Below, piece after piece: positions 32,089 through 43,505 of a DNA stretch of 64,000 nt (positions are counted from its first letter, which is position 1; each line of letters opens with the position of its first letter). This stretch comes from Paenibacillus xylanexedens (GTDB taxonomy: Bacteria > Bacillota > Bacilli > Paenibacillales > Paenibacillaceae): contig NZ_CP018620.1 in the NCBI RefSeq assembly GCF_001908275.1, positions 6,944,001-7,008,000 of the forward strand, given 5' to 3'. Both the position numbers and the translations under genes were made by a program. The notes under the pieces were generated by a model. That model was not told the origin of the DNA. It made no database searches and saw only the letters and a program-made list of their open reading frames with translations.

Positions 32089-32118
32089 TTGAAGAAAGTG
32101 ATCCAAAAACTCTATAAT
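32089..32118 (+). promoter_or_regulatory. Candidate promoter of the oxidoreductase gene
   Basis: TTGAAG (32089-32094), an 18 nt spacer and a perfect TATAAT (32113-32118). It lies about 190 bp before the TTG start. Confidence 0.5.
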
Positions 32119-32304
32119 AAGGTATATAGATATAGGGATAAGGTTAAGCAGTCAAGTGTACTACTTTCATAAGTAGCCTATGAACAATTGTATAACCATC
32201 TCGCATTGCACCTTTACACAGATCACGTACTCCATTCACAGCTAGCTATTACATATCCAAAGTTCTGAATAAACTCATTACTAACCTATATGGGGTGATC
32301 GCAC

Positions 32305-33678
32305 TTGAAGCAATGGTTAAAGAACAGACGCAAAGGTTACGGCAAAAAGTTGGTTTCCATCCATGCTTGGAATGCCTGGATTGTTGTGATCCTAGCTATA
32401 TCAGGTCTTATGCTGATAGGAGGTTTTTGGCGAGAGATACTCGGAATTGGACGTGTCTGGTTAAAATGGCTACATATCATCGTTGGGCTAGCTATGCTGG
32501 CACCCGTATTATATTACTTAATTTTGGCCGGAAAGCACTGGAAACAGCTTCGTAATAGGCCTTGGCAAAGGGTGAACACCATCTTTGTTCTTGCGCTGCT
32601 GGTAGGCTGGCTACTCTCGGGTATTGTATTATGGCAGTTCAAGCTAGCTGGACCTCGATGGTCGAATGCTGCACTTTTGATCCATGACCTGCTGACTTGG
32701 GTGGGCCTACCTTATATTATCTATCACTCCATCACTCGGACCAAATGGTTAAAGGATCCTGCACGTCGTGCGGTTAAAACCACTACAACTTCAACACGAA
32801 CTCAAAATACAGCTGATCCATCTGATTCAATATCGGATGAAAAAGAAACTCCGGCTGCTATATCTTCTTCCCAGTTTGATCGCAGTTCCGAGAGAGATCC
32901 CCTCAAATCAGAGGAGCGACCTCAACCTTTGTATACACGACGAGCTTTCATCCGTTCTGCTGTGGGGGTTGGTCTCGCCGTGACTCTTGGTCCTACTTTT
33001 ATATCCTGGGTAGGACGAAATCTCAAGATCGATAGCAGTATTGATAGCATGCTGGAGAACGACCCTAACCGTATGGTTCCTCTGCCACAACCACTGTCTG
33101 CCTCTTCACCTCCCATTGGAGGCGGAGCTGAAGGTCATTTCCGCGTATATACGGTTACGCCTATACCGTCCTTCTCCAATGCTAACTGGTCTTTCCGAAT
33201 TGATGGACTGGTTGAACGGGCAAAGGTTTGGAATTGGGAACAATTCGTGAAGCTGACGCGCACCGTACAGGTTAGTGATTTTCACTGTGTAACGGGCTGG
33301 TCTGTATATAAGAATACCTGGGAAGGTATCTCTCTTGCACAGCTTTTGAAACAAGCCGGGGTTAAACCGGAAGCTCACAGTGTGAAATTTTATTCCGGTG
33401 ATGGTGTGTATACGGATGCCCTTACGATGGATCAAGCGCAAATGGATGATATTATGGTCGCTGTCATGCATGATGGCAAACCTATCCCTGCTGATCTTGG
33501 CGGTCCGGTACGGCTCGTTATTCCTCAGATGTATGCCTATAAATCGGTAAAATGGTTGAATCGCATTGAACTCATCGACAGCGAACATATCGGTTACTGG
33601 GAAGAACGAGGATATGATAAGGATGCTTGGCTTACAGACGCATCTCAGCGCATCCCTAACAATTTAAGTGGATCATGA
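32305..33678 (+). CDS. Membrane cytochrome-b-like / molybdopterin oxidoreductase fusion (sulfite-oxidase fold)
   Basis: 457 residues from TTG 32305, after GGGGTG. Residues 1-150 form about four membrane helices with histidines H20, H57, H127 and H141 placed as in b-type cytochromes (YedZ/b561-like). A polar linker (150-208) is followed by a twin-arginine-like motif TRRAFIRSAVG at 211-221 and then a sulfite-oxidase-type Moco domain. C328 in FHCVTGWSVY is the expected molybdenum ligand. Thus it resembles MsrP (YedY) and MsrQ (YedZ) joined in one chain, with reversed order and an internal Tat-like signal. Substrate unknown; methionine sulfoxide or another S/N-oxide is possible. Single gene. Confidence 0.82.
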   Translation: MKQWLKNRRKGYGKKLVSIHAWNAWIVVILAISGLMLIGGFWREILGIGRVWLKWLHIIVGLAMLAPVLYYLILAGKHWKQLRNRPWQRVNTIFVLALLVGWLLSGIVLWQFKLAGPRWSNAALLIHDLLTWVGLPYIIYHSITRTKWLKDPARRAVKTTTTSTRTQNTADPSDSISDEKETPAAISSSQFDRSSERDPLKSEERPQPLYTRRAFIRSAVGVGLAVTLGPTFISWVGRNLKIDSSIDSMLENDPNRMVPLPQPLSASSPPIGGGAEGHFRVYTVTPIPSFSNANWSFRIDGLVERAKVWNWEQFVKLTRTVQVSDFHCVTGWSVYKNTWEGISLAQLLKQAGVKPEAHSVKFYSGDGVYTDALTMDQAQMDDIMVAVMHDGKPIPADLGGPVRLVIPQMYAYKSVKWLNRIELIDSEHIGYWEERGYDKDAWLTDASQRIPNNLSGS

Positions 33679-33737
33679 TGAGATAAGATAAGATTGGTGA
33701 GCGTTCATTCGTTGTAAAAGTGATTCAATAAATAGCA

Positions 33738-33775
33738 AAAGCCCCCGATCACATATTCGTGTCTTCGGGGGCTTT
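33738..33775. terminator. Bidirectional terminator
   Basis: AAAGCCCCCGA (33738-33748) pairs perfectly with TCGGGGGCTTT (33765-33775). A-rich and T-rich flanks serve both the plus-strand oxidoreductase and ligA ending at 33806. Confidence 0.88.
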
Positions 33776-33805
33776 CTTATATGAACTCTTTTGTTAATTC
33801 ATCCT

Positions 33806-35854
<2,049 letters not shown>

Positions 35855-35865
35855 CTATGTAGAAC

Positions 35866-35935
35866 GAACACTCCTATTGCACTGAACTGCGATAACAGAA
35901 AAACGTTCCATCGTTGATATCACTACATAATTTCA
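35866..35935. repeat. Degenerate left half of the intergenic repeat family
   Basis: GCGATAACAGAAAAACGTTC and the following ATCGTTGATATCAC align with the left arm of the full copy 80 bp further on (CCGATAACAGAATAACTTTC). It is a tandem half copy directly upstream of ligA. Confidence 0.5.
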
Positions 35936-35943
35936 ATGAATGA

Positions 35944-36096
35944 ATATCCACACTGACACTCCGATAACAGAATAACTTTCCGATCGCTGTTATCTCCGGA
36001 TTTCTTTTAATCCATTTTAAAAGGTGGAAATCCGGGGATAAAGGCGAACGCTATGCTTCTTCAAGTTATTTCTGCTCTCTCTGTTATCGTGCAAAA
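35944..36096. repeat. Intergenic repeat family, copy A
   Basis: About 153 bp between pcrA and ligA. Left end CCACACTGACACTCCGATAA, internal hairpin TTATCTCCGGATTTC paired with GAAATCCGGGGATAA, right end TCTGTTATCGTGCAAA. The ends are imperfect inverted repeats. See copies at 38513, 44427 and 51232. Confidence 0.75.
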
Positions 36097-36109
36097 GGAG
36101 GTTTCGTTC

Positions 36110-38464
36110 TTATTCTACTTTCGTAATTGGGGCAAATCCGGCAAGCAAACGTTTCACACCCACCGGAGCCGGGAAGGCAATCTGCAGTTCGGTATCATTA
36201 CCTGTCCCTTTGACCGCAACAATGGTGCCTGTCCCCCATTTACCATGCTGCACTTTATCTCCTGCCTTGAATCCTACTTCACCATCAGAAGCTACCGGCT
36301 TGGAAGCAGATGATGGCGTAGAATATGTTGGGCGGGAGACACTTGTGGTCACACGCGAAGTTGGCGTGGATGAGGTAGCAGATGAACCGCTTTTACTTTG
36401 GTGATCGAATAGCTTGGTGCCACCACCGAAGTTACTTCCTCCACTAGAACCTAGTCCGCGTCCACCATATGAGCCGCCTCCGCTACTGCCTCGGCGGTAA
36501 CGATCACGAGCCATCGAGGTGTCTTCCTTCAGCTCATCCGGAATTTCATCCAGGAAGCGGGAAGGCGGGTTCGCTGTTGTACGTCCAAACAAGGTACGCA
36601 TCTGGGCACAGGACAGGAACAGTTGCTCTTCCGCACGCGTGATTCCTACATAAGCAAGTCGGCGTTCTTCTTCCAATTCTTCATTGTCCATAAAGGCACG
36701 GCTATGCGGGAAGACTCCTTCCTCCATACCTACGATAAAGACAACCGGGAACTCCAGACCTTTGGCGCTGTGCATGGTCATCAGGGTAACAGCGTCGCTC
36801 TGATCCTCTTCATCATCGTTCATGCTGTCGATGTCAGCAATCAATGCCAGATCGGTGAGGAACGACACGAGCGTTTTGTCTTCATTATTTTTCTCAAATT
36901 CCATCGTTACCGACAGGAACTCATCAATGTTCTCCAGCCGTGCGCGAGATTCGAGTGTGTTTTCATTTTGCATCTCAAGACGGTATTGACTCATCTCAAG
37001 AATCTTCTCAGTCAGTTCAGTGACAGACAGATACTCTACCATCTGATGCAACGCAGCGATCATGTCATAGAACTCCACCAGCGCATTCCGCGTACGGCCA
37101 GCAAAACCAAGATCATCTACGACCTGAAGTACACGGAAAATAGAAATTCCACGCTCTCCTGCGGCAGCCGCAAGCTTCGCTACCGTTGTATCACCAATGC
37201 TACGTTTCGGTACATTAATGATCCGGGTAAGACTGATATCATCGTCGGGGTTGGATAACAGGCGCAGATACGCCAGAATGTCCTTGATCTCTTTACGATC
37301 ATAGAACTTGATGCCGCCAACAATCTGATACGGAATATCAGACTTGATCAGAATTTCCTCTATAACCCGGGACTGAGCGTTGGTACGGTACAAAATGGCA
37401 TGGTTCTGATAGGATTTGCCGTTCTTCACATTTTTACTAATCTCAGAGGTAACAAAATACCCCTCATCATGCTCGGAATCCGCACGGTACACCTTGATCT
37501 TCGAACCACCCTCTTTGTCCGTCCACAGTTTCTTCGGTTTACGCCCTGTATTCAGGCCGATCACTTCATTGGCTGCATTCAGGATATTGGAAGTTGAACG
37601 ATAGTTCTGCTCCAGCAAAATCGTGTTTGCTTCAGGGTAATCTTTCTCAAAGTTCAGGATATTGCTGATATCCGCCCCACGCCAGCGATAGATCGACTGG
37701 TCACTATCCCCTACAACGCAGATGTTATGGTGACTGTCAGCGAGCATGCGGCACAGCATGTACTGTGCACGGTTCGTATCCTGATACTCGTCCACGTGAA
37801 TGTATTGGAATTTCTTTTGGTAAAAGTCGAGGACTTCCGGCACTTCTTTGAACAGTTGAATGGTCTGCATAATGAGATCGTCGAAATCAAGTGAGTTGTT
37901 GGCTCTTAACCGTTTCTGGTACATCTTATATACCTTCGCCACAATACCCTCGAAATAGTCTCCCGACTGCTTCTCATATTGCTCCGGACTGATCAGTTCA
38001 TTCTTCGCCGTGCTCATCATCGATTGAACTGCTTTGGGTTCGAATTTCTTGGTATCGATATTCTGATCTTTCATACAGCTACGAATTACAGATAATTGGT
38101 CCGATGAGTCCAAAATACTGAAGTTGGAGGTAAAACCAATACGTTCAATGTCACGGCGCAAAATACGCACGCACATGGAGTGGAATGTGGATACCCAAAT
38201 GTCGCGGCCCTGGGAGCCACCTACGAGTTGAGATACCCGGTCTTGCATCTCACGAGCGGCTTTGTTCGTAAAGGTAATCGCTAAAATGCCCCACGGAGGT
38301 GCCTTCCGTGTTGCAATAAGGTAGGCAATCCGGTGTGTCAGCACCCGCGTCTTGCCAGAGCCCGCTCCGGCCATAATCAGCAGCGGGCCATCCGTCGCCT
38401 CGACGGCTTGCCGTTGAGGGGTGTTAAGCCGTGCAACGGCATCATGTATATTTACAGGTTGCAT
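36110..38464 (-). CDS. pcrA: ATP-dependent DNA helicase PcrA/UvrD
   Basis: 3'-5' SF1A helicase for repair and plasmid or rolling-circle replication. It has 784 residues, longer than B. subtilis PcrA (739). Walker A AGAGSGKT is at 32-39, with [12 protein letters not shown] and [14 protein letters not shown] further on. The extra length is a Gly/Ser/Thr-rich linker at about 665-735. It precedes the C-terminal Tudor-like RNA polymerase-binding domain ([20 protein letters not shown]). ATG 38464 follows AAAGGAG. pcrB lies upstream, but 530 bp of repeats intervene. Confidence 0.97.
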   Translation of the reverse strand: MQPVNIHDAVARLNTPQRQAVEATDGPLLIMAGAGSGKTRVLTHRIAYLIATRKAPPWGILAITFTNKAAREMQDRVSQLVGGSQGRDIWVSTFHSMCVRILRRDIERIGFTSNFSILDSSDQLSVIRSCMKDQNIDTKKFEPKAVQSMMSTAKNELISPEQYEKQSGDYFEGIVAKVYKMYQKRLRANNSLDFDDLIMQTIQLFKEVPEVLDFYQKKFQYIHVDEYQDTNRAQYMLCRMLADSHHNICVVGDSDQSIYRWRGADISNILNFEKDYPEANTILLEQNYRSTSNILNAANEVIGLNTGRKPKKLWTDKEGGSKIKVYRADSEHDEGYFVTSEISKNVKNGKSYQNHAILYRTNAQSRVIEEILIKSDIPYQIVGGIKFYDRKEIKDILAYLRLLSNPDDDISLTRIINVPKRSIGDTTVAKLAAAAGERGISIFRVLQVVDDLGFAGRTRNALVEFYDMIAALHQMVEYLSVTELTEKILEMSQYRLEMQNENTLESRARLENIDEFLSVTMEFEKNNEDKTLVSFLTDLALIADIDSMNDDEEDQSDAVTLMTMHSAKGLEFPVVFIVGMEEGVFPHSRAFMDNEELEEERRLAYVGITRAEEQLFLSCAQMRTLFGRTTANPPSRFLDEIPDELKEDTSMARDRYRRGSSGGGSYGGRGLGSSGGSNFGGGTKLFDHQSKSGSSATSSTPTSRVTTSVSRPTYSTPSSASKPVASDGEVGFKAGDKVQHGKWGTGTIVAVKGTGNDTELQIAFPAPVGVKRLLAGFAPITKVE

Positions 38465-38512
38465 GCATGCATGCTCCTTTCGTTGGTTGGTCTATAAAGC
38501 AAAATTAATAGG

Positions 38513-38660
38513 TTACACTTGCCACTCCGATGACAGAATAATCTTCCGATCGCTGTTATTCCCGGATTTTTCGATCTACTTTTTTAAAGGTAAAAATCCG
38601 GTAATACAGGCGAACGCTCCGCTTCTCCAGCTTATTTCTGTCCTCTTCGTTCTCGTGTAA
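38513..38660. repeat. Intergenic repeat family, copy B
   Basis: Left end TTACACTTGCCACTCCGATG, then ACAGAATAATCTTCCGATCG. Internal hairpin CCGGATTTTT with AAAAATCCGG, then AGGCGAACGCTCCGCTTCTC and right end TTCTCGTGTAA. It lies between pcrB and pcrA, just before pcrA. Confidence 0.8.
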
Positions 38661-38700
38661 AAATTAGTTTAGCTTATATTTAAAGGTAGTAAAAATACAA

Positions 38701-38754
38701 GAGAGAACACTTCGTTTCTTCAGATTGCTTCTGCACTCTACGTTTCCGTGTAAA
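38701..38754. repeat. Right-end fragment of the intergenic repeat family
   Basis: AACACTTCGTTTCTTCAGAT then TCTACGTTTCCGTGTAAA matches the right arm of the full copies. No left arm is present. Confidence 0.55.
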
Positions 38755-38810
38755 CATAGTCCCTGTATACGAATTTCTTAGTGAAAAAAGAACAAAATCA
38801 GGTAATAGAA

Positions 38811-38900
38811 GTATGCTTAGGATTTAGCTTTCTTACAGAAAGCTTTTAACGAGCATTTCGTTTCTCCAGCTCACTTCTCTCCTCTTCATTCTCGTGTAAA
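38811..38900. repeat. Right-half fragment of the repeat family, copy C subtype
   Basis: GTATGCTT, an AGCTTTCTTACAGAAAGCTT hairpin and the right end TTCATTCTCGTGTAAA match the extra segment and right arm of copy C at 44427. The left arm is missing. With the two elements before it, 38465-38996 is almost wholly repeat sequence. Confidence 0.6.
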
Positions 38901-38996
38901 CGACATTATGCTCATATAACTTCTTTATTTAGTAAGGGCAAAGTTCTATTTTAACAGATCATAAGGGGAAAATGGGGGAATGGTAAACTAAACCGA

Positions 38997-39692
38997 TTAA
39001 ATGGTTCCTTTTACAGCCAACACCGTCTCAAGTGCCTTAGTCAAATCGCTGTACACAATGTTACCTACCACGACAGTATCTGCCACCTGGGCAGCTTGCG
39101 CGGCTTTCTCCGAATCATCAATTCCGCCGCCGTAGATGAGGTGTGCCCGCTCCAATTGTCTGTGTGTCTCACCAACAAGCTCCATATCTCCGAACGTTCC
39201 GCTGTACTCCATGTATACAATTGGAAGATTGAGCAGACGCTCCGCTGCCTGGGCATATGCCACCGCAGCTCCTGTCGTCAGATCCGTATCTGCACCAGTC
39301 AACCGCGCTACCGTAGAGTTTGCATTAAGCACAATATAACCCTCGGCAATCAGCAGATCCCATGGGATAAGATAACCGTAACGCTCTATAGCTTGCTGGT
39401 GGTGCCCTATCATCCATTTGCTGTCCGTTGCATTCAGGACCATTGGGATCAAATATCCGTCAAACCCGGGAACAACAGCCTCCAGATCGGATACTTCAAA
39501 CACACATGGCAATTCATAACGACGCACTCGGGACATCAGGTCTACCGTGTTATCATAGGTAATTCCGGAAGATCCGCCAACGATAATTGCATCTGTCCCC
39601 GACATGCAGACCAGATCGAGTTCTTCGTCCGTAATCTCCCGGTCCGGGTCAAGCTTAAATACATGTCTCCACTGCTTAATCATGTCTATCAA
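38997..39692 (-). CDS. pcrB: Heptaprenylglyceryl phosphate synthase PcrB
   Basis: TIM-barrel prenyltransferase joining heptaprenyl diphosphate and glycerol-1-phosphate, an archaeal-type ether-lipid reaction. It has 231 residues from TTG 39692, seven bases after GGAGGA; ATG 39683 is too far from that site. Motifs GTDAIIVGGSSGIT and the phosphate-binding LIYGGGIDDSEKA and VVVGN are present. Upstream of pcrA as in Bacillus. Confidence 0.95.
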   Translation of the reverse strand: MIDMIKQWRHVFKLDPDREITDEELDLVCMSGTDAIIVGGSSGITYDNTVDLMSRVRRYELPCVFEVSDLEAVVPGFDGYLIPMVLNATDSKWMIGHHQQAIERYGYLIPWDLLIAEGYIVLNANSTVARLTGADTDLTTGAAVAYAQAAERLLNLPIVYMEYSGTFGDMELVGETHRQLERAHLIYGGGIDDSEKAAQAAQVADTVVVGNIVYSDLTKALETVLAVKGTI

Positions 39693-39807
39693 CGAACATT
39701 CCTCCAGAGGTTCTTCTGCATCCTAGAAAGCTTGTAAACTAAGTCTAAGTCAGCAGACAGTGAGTGTCAATGTTCGTATAAAAAGGGGAACAGGAAAACA
39801 TGAATTT

Positions 39808-40683
39808 TTACGGTTTCCAGGCAAAACGTGTATTCATCTCATCCAGTTCCTGCTCCGTCAGCACGTCCGAGTAGACCCCGTACACGCCCCACTTCTCATA
39901 GTTAGCCACCTGTTCAGTATCGTTGATAGTATGCACGTAGGTGACTGAGCCTGCACTATTCAGCTTGGCCACGAAATTCTGGTTTACTTTATATTCCGGC
40001 ATAGTCACGGCATCAATATCATTTTTTTGCACAAAATCAACAACCTGATCTTCTGTATCCTGTGTGGCATATAACGTATAGATAATGGAAGGGAATGAAT
40101 AGACTTCTTTCACCGTTTCGAGCATCGGTTCGTTATAGATCTGTACAACCACCCGGTCCAGCACGGATGGGTCATGTTCTTTGGCTGCATCCACGAGGGA
40201 TCTTAACACCTGCTGAATATCCTCATCCTTCTGTTCCTTGGTGTCGGTTACGATATACATATCCGGGTACTTAGCCAGTACATCTATAATGCCATCGGCA
40301 TCCATGGGTTGATACATGCCTAAGATAGGCGTATTCATAAATTCATCATGTGTCAGTGCCCCGGCTTGTTTATCCTCCGGAAGCTCTTCGTCTTGTCCTA
40401 GCATTTTGCTCATATTAGCGGTCCATTCATGTCTGGCTACGGCTTTGCGATCCGATGTTAACATAAAGTCGATCTCAAATACACGTGTGCCTTTCTCGTA
40501 ATTGGCAATCATCGCTTCATAGGCGTTGGTATATGGTTGATCACGAATACTGCCCATCGCATGGGCGATTAATCTATAAGCGGTAAATCCGTCCCGTTGT
40601 TCCTCACTCTCGCTTTCATAGGCGAAAAAGAGTGTGCCCACGGTAACGATCAGTAGTATTAACACGGCGGCAATGCGTTTCAT
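39808..40683 (-). CDS. Membrane-anchored glycerophosphodiester phosphodiesterase-like protein
   Basis: PI-PLC-like TIM-barrel hydrolase, probably acting on phosphodiesters outside the membrane. It has 291 residues with an N-terminal membrane anchor at about residues 4-21 and no signal-peptidase site evident. GDPD catalytic residues can be matched: H41 (with N53), E70 and D72 in FEIDFML, and H85. HAMG replaces the usual HRG, so the substrate may differ from classical GlpQ. It stands between pcrB and the rhamnose genes. Confidence 0.82.
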   Translation of the reverse strand: MKRIAAVLILLIVTVGTLFFAYESESEEQRDGFTAYRLIAHAMGSIRDQPYTNAYEAMIANYEKGTRVFEIDFMLTSDRKAVARHEWTANMSKMLGQDEELPEDKQAGALTHDEFMNTPILGMYQPMDADGIIDVLAKYPDMYIVTDTKEQKDEDIQQVLRSLVDAAKEHDPSVLDRVVVQIYNEPMLETVKEVYSFPSIIYTLYATQDTEDQVVDFVQKNDIDAVTMPEYKVNQNFVAKLNSAGSVTYVHTINDTEQVANYEKWGVYGVYSDVLTEQELDEMNTRFAWKP

Positions 40684-40740
40684 ATCACATTCACATCCTC
40701 AGTACCTTTTTGATAGCTAACTACCCGAATTGATGAGGTG

Positions 40741-40768
40741 CAAAACAAAATAGCCGCCCGAGGCGGCT
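40741..40768 (-). terminator. Terminator of the rfb operon
   Basis: AGCCGCC (40752-40758) pairs with GGCGGCT (40762-40768). On the minus strand ATTTTGTTTTG follows. It lies 50 bp after rfbD. Confidence 0.85.
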
Positions 40769-40817
40769 GTTAAATGGTGGGTAAACTTTGGGAATAAAGC
40801 AGGGACTCTCCACATGT

Positions 40818-41699
40818 TCAGTCTTTTTGCTGTACACTCAACTCTTTCAAAAACGCAATCAGTGCCTCACGCCAAGGTCTCAGAGGTTCCAGACCGTTCG
40901 TTCGAATCGCCAGATGATCCATCACCGAGTATGCAGGACGAGGGGCTGGACGCGGAAACTGATCGGTTGTGCATGGCGTAAGTTCGGCTGCAGGCTCGAA
41001 CCCACTCCGCTTATTGGCTTCTTCTTTTATTGCCTCTGCAAACTCGTACCATGTGCAAGTCCCTGAATTGGAGGCATGATAGATGCCATACTTTTCACTT
41101 ATGGAAAGGATATGAATGAATCGGGCAAGATCCACCGTATAGGTAGGTGAACCTTGTTGGTCATGAACAACTTGCAGTTGTGGACGTTTCTCCATAAGTT
41201 CCAGCATGGTTTTGACAAAATTACTGCCATACACGCCAAACACCCATGATGTTCGAATGATAAACCATTGCGTACAAAAACTTTGAACCAGACGTTCCCC
41301 AGCAAGCTTCGACTTGCCATATACACTCTGCGGATTCGTTACATCGTACTCGCGGTAAGGTGTACTCCCGCTCCCATCAAATACATAATCGGTACTGATA
41401 TATACCAGTTTTGCTTTCACTTTCTCGGCGGCAACCGCGATATTTCTAGTACCTGATGCATTAATTACGTATGCTGTATCCTCATCTACCTCAGCCTGAT
41501 CGACCGCCGTGTAAGCAGCGCAGTGAATAATGATGTGAGGCTGGAAGGTTGTAATCATATCTGTGCACTGCTGTTGATCGGTAATATCCATCTGGTTTTT
41601 GTCACAGGCCAATACCTGATGACCCTCTGTTTCGAAGGTCTTCACCACATCATAACCCAGCTGTCCTGCCGCGCCAGTCACCATAACTCTATAGTTCAT
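40818..41699 (-). CDS. rfbD: dTDP-4-dehydrorhamnose reductase
   Basis: Last step of dTDP-L-rhamnose synthesis, NADPH dependent. It has 293 residues. Rossmann loop TGAAGQLG is at 8-15, STDYVFDG at 102-109, and catalytic Y127 and K131 in YGKSK. Its ATG overlaps the rfbB stop by four bases, indicating coupling. Rhamnose is presumably used for secondary cell-wall polymer or S-layer glycan. Confidence 0.96.
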   Translation of the reverse strand: MNYRVMVTGAAGQLGYDVVKTFETEGHQVLACDKNQMDITDQQQCTDMITTFQPHIIIHCAAYTAVDQAEVDEDTAYVINASGTRNIAVAAEKVKAKLVYISTDYVFDGSGSTPYREYDVTNPQSVYGKSKLAGERLVQSFCTQWFIIRTSWVFGVYGSNFVKTMLELMEKRPQLQVVHDQQGSPTYTVDLARFIHILSISEKYGIYHASNSGTCTWYEFAEAIKEEANKRSGFEPAAELTPCTTDQFPRPAPRPAYSVMDHLAIRTNGLEPLRPWREALIAFLKELSVQQKD

Positions 41700-42721
41700 T
41701 TGGACGAATCACCCATCCGCTTACCGTACTGAAGCTGAACATAGTCCTGATATGTGCCTGATTGAATTCTCGTCCACCAATCTTGATGTTTCAGATACCA
41801 CTCGATCGTCTCCTTGATCCCTGTCTCAAAATTGTGTGCAGGTTGCCATCCGAGCTCTGTACGTATCTTGGTCGGATCTATACCATAACGTCGGTCATGT
41901 CCCAATCGATCCTGTACATATTGAATCAAACTCGCTGGTTTACCCAGTTGCTCCAATACGCTCTCCACAATGTAAATATTAGTACGTTCATTATTACCAC
42001 CAATGTTGTATACCTCTCCAGATTGTCCATTATGAATCACCAAATCAATCGCGCTGCAGTGATCCTCGACATAAAGCCAGTCACGAATATTGAGGCCGTC
42101 ACCATATACTGGAATGGCTTCATCATTTAAAGCACGGGATATAATCAGCGGAATCAGTTTCTCCGGGAATTGAAAAGGCCCGTAGTTATTGGAGCAACGT
42201 GTAATATTTACAGGCAGTCCAAAGGTCTCATGATAGGCTCTTACGAGCAGATCCCCGCCAGCTTTACTTGCAGAGTAAGGACTGTTTGGCATCAGAGGTG
42301 TATCTTCAGTAAATAACCCTGTTGCACCCAATGATCCATATACCTCATCCGTCGATACCTGAACAAATTTGGTGACTTGATACTTCTTTGCCGCATCCAG
42401 CAGAACCTGAGTACCCAGCACATTGGTACGCACAAAGATATCCGGGGACAGAATACTTCGATCCACATGAGACTCGGCAGCAAAATTCACAACCATATCG
42501 ATGCCTTGGGAAAAAACAGCTTCCATCTGTTGTACATCTGCAATATCTGCCTTGATGAAGGTATATCGGGGATTGGACTCTACCGTATGCAAGTTCTCCA
42601 AGTTCCCTGCATACGTTAATGCATCCACATTGATAATTTCATAACTTGGATGTTCACGAAGCATATATAACACAAAGTTGCTGCCGATAAATCCGGCCCC
42701 ACCCGTAACCAGTAGTTTCAT
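41696..42721 (-). CDS. rfbB: dTDP-glucose 4,6-dehydratase
   Basis: Second step of dTDP-rhamnose synthesis, an extended SDR with bound NAD+. It has 341 residues. GGAGFIGS is at 7-14, the catalytic TDE triad at 124-126, and Y149 and K153 in YSASK. Middle gene of rfbC-rfbB-rfbD. Confidence 0.97.
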   Translation of the reverse strand: MKLLVTGGAGFIGSNFVLYMLREHPSYEIINVDALTYAGNLENLHTVESNPRYTFIKADIADVQQMEAVFSQGIDMVVNFAAESHVDRSILSPDIFVRTNVLGTQVLLDAAKKYQVTKFVQVSTDEVYGSLGATGLFTEDTPLMPNSPYSASKAGGDLLVRAYHETFGLPVNITRCSNNYGPFQFPEKLIPLIISRALNDEAIPVYGDGLNIRDWLYVEDHCSAIDLVIHNGQSGEVYNIGGNNERTNIYIVESVLEQLGKPASLIQYVQDRLGHDRRYGIDPTKIRTELGWQPAHNFETGIKETIEWYLKHQDWWTRIQSGTYQDYVQLQYGKRMGDSSK

Positions 42722-42775
42722 GCTGTCTCTCTCCCTCTGCCTCCAGATACAGAAGTATCTGAAAAGTCTGATTAA

Positions 42776-43324
42776 TTAGTCGAAATTCAGTTCAGCATCT
42801 TTCAGTAAAGGATGCTTCTGATCCTTCTCCGATAATATAGGTTTCGTCACAGGCCAATCAATGGCGAGCGCCGGATCGTTCCACAGAATTCCACGATCAT
42901 GTTCAGGCGAATAATAGGCGTCTACCTTATAAGTTACCCGGGAATTAGGCACCAGTGTACAAAATCCATGAGCAAATCCTTGAGGAACAAGCAGTTGCCG
43001 CTGGTTGTACTCACTTAGAATGACACTTTTCCATTGGCCAAATGTAGGGGATGAGGTGCGGACATCAACAATCACATCATATATAGCCCCAGATATAACC
43101 CTCACCAATTTAGTCTGTGCTTTGGGCTGAAGCTGATAATGAAGCCCACGCAGAACACCTGCTTCAGCCGACAAGGATTGATTGTCCTGAATAAAGACGT
43201 GTCGTATCCCCTGTTCATGCAGAACCTGCTCATTATAACTCTCCATAAAATATCCACGGTGATCACCATAAACCTTGGGTTCCAATATGGCAGCGCCATG
43301 CATAAACAGCGGAAGTACCTTCAT
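42776..43324 (-). CDS. rfbC: dTDP-4-dehydrorhamnose 3,5-epimerase
   Basis: Cupin-fold epimerase, third step of the pathway. It has 182 residues from ATG 43324, after GGAGGG; 27 more open codons lack a ribosome site. RGLHYQ carries catalytic H62, and the catalytic tyrosine lies near 137 in VDAYYSPEHD. PQGFAHGF is intact. First gene of the operon; I see no rfbA (glucose-1-phosphate thymidylyltransferase) nearby. Confidence 0.95.
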   Translation of the reverse strand: MKVLPLFMHGAAILEPKVYGDHRGYFMESYNEQVLHEQGIRHVFIQDNQSLSAEAGVLRGLHYQLQPKAQTKLVRVISGAIYDVIVDVRTSSPTFGQWKSVILSEYNQRQLLVPQGFAHGFCTLVPNSRVTYKVDAYYSPEHDRGILWNDPALAIDWPVTKPILSEKDQKHPLLKDAELNFD

Positions 43325-43439
43325 GACATCCCTCCGTTTTGCTGTTGACATCATTTCTTCATATTGACTATGTATATGTAAAGTGTCGGGTATGTGTTTG
43401 TTCATTGGCCTGTATAACCCTCATATTTACTCTTCCATA

Positions 43440-43484
43440 AAATAAATTAAAGCCCAGCCGCGATATCATTCTTCGGCTGGACTT
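43440..43484 (-). terminator. Terminator of galU
   Basis: AAGTCCAGCCG pairs with CGGCTGGGCTT over 11 bp (43450-43460 with 43474-43484). On the minus strand TTAATTTATTTT follows, separating galU from rfbC. Confidence 0.85.
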
Positions 43485-43505
43485 CAAGGGCATGCGGAAA
43501 ACCAT

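Noticed and set aside
35944..36096. Copy A as a simple pcrA terminator
   Set aside because: The internal hairpin has no T-run on the minus strand, and the same element recurs at three unrelated gaps.
43325..43405. Longer N terminus of rfbC
   Set aside because: No ribosome site, whereas ATG 43324 has GGAGGG at correct spacing and gives the normal family length.
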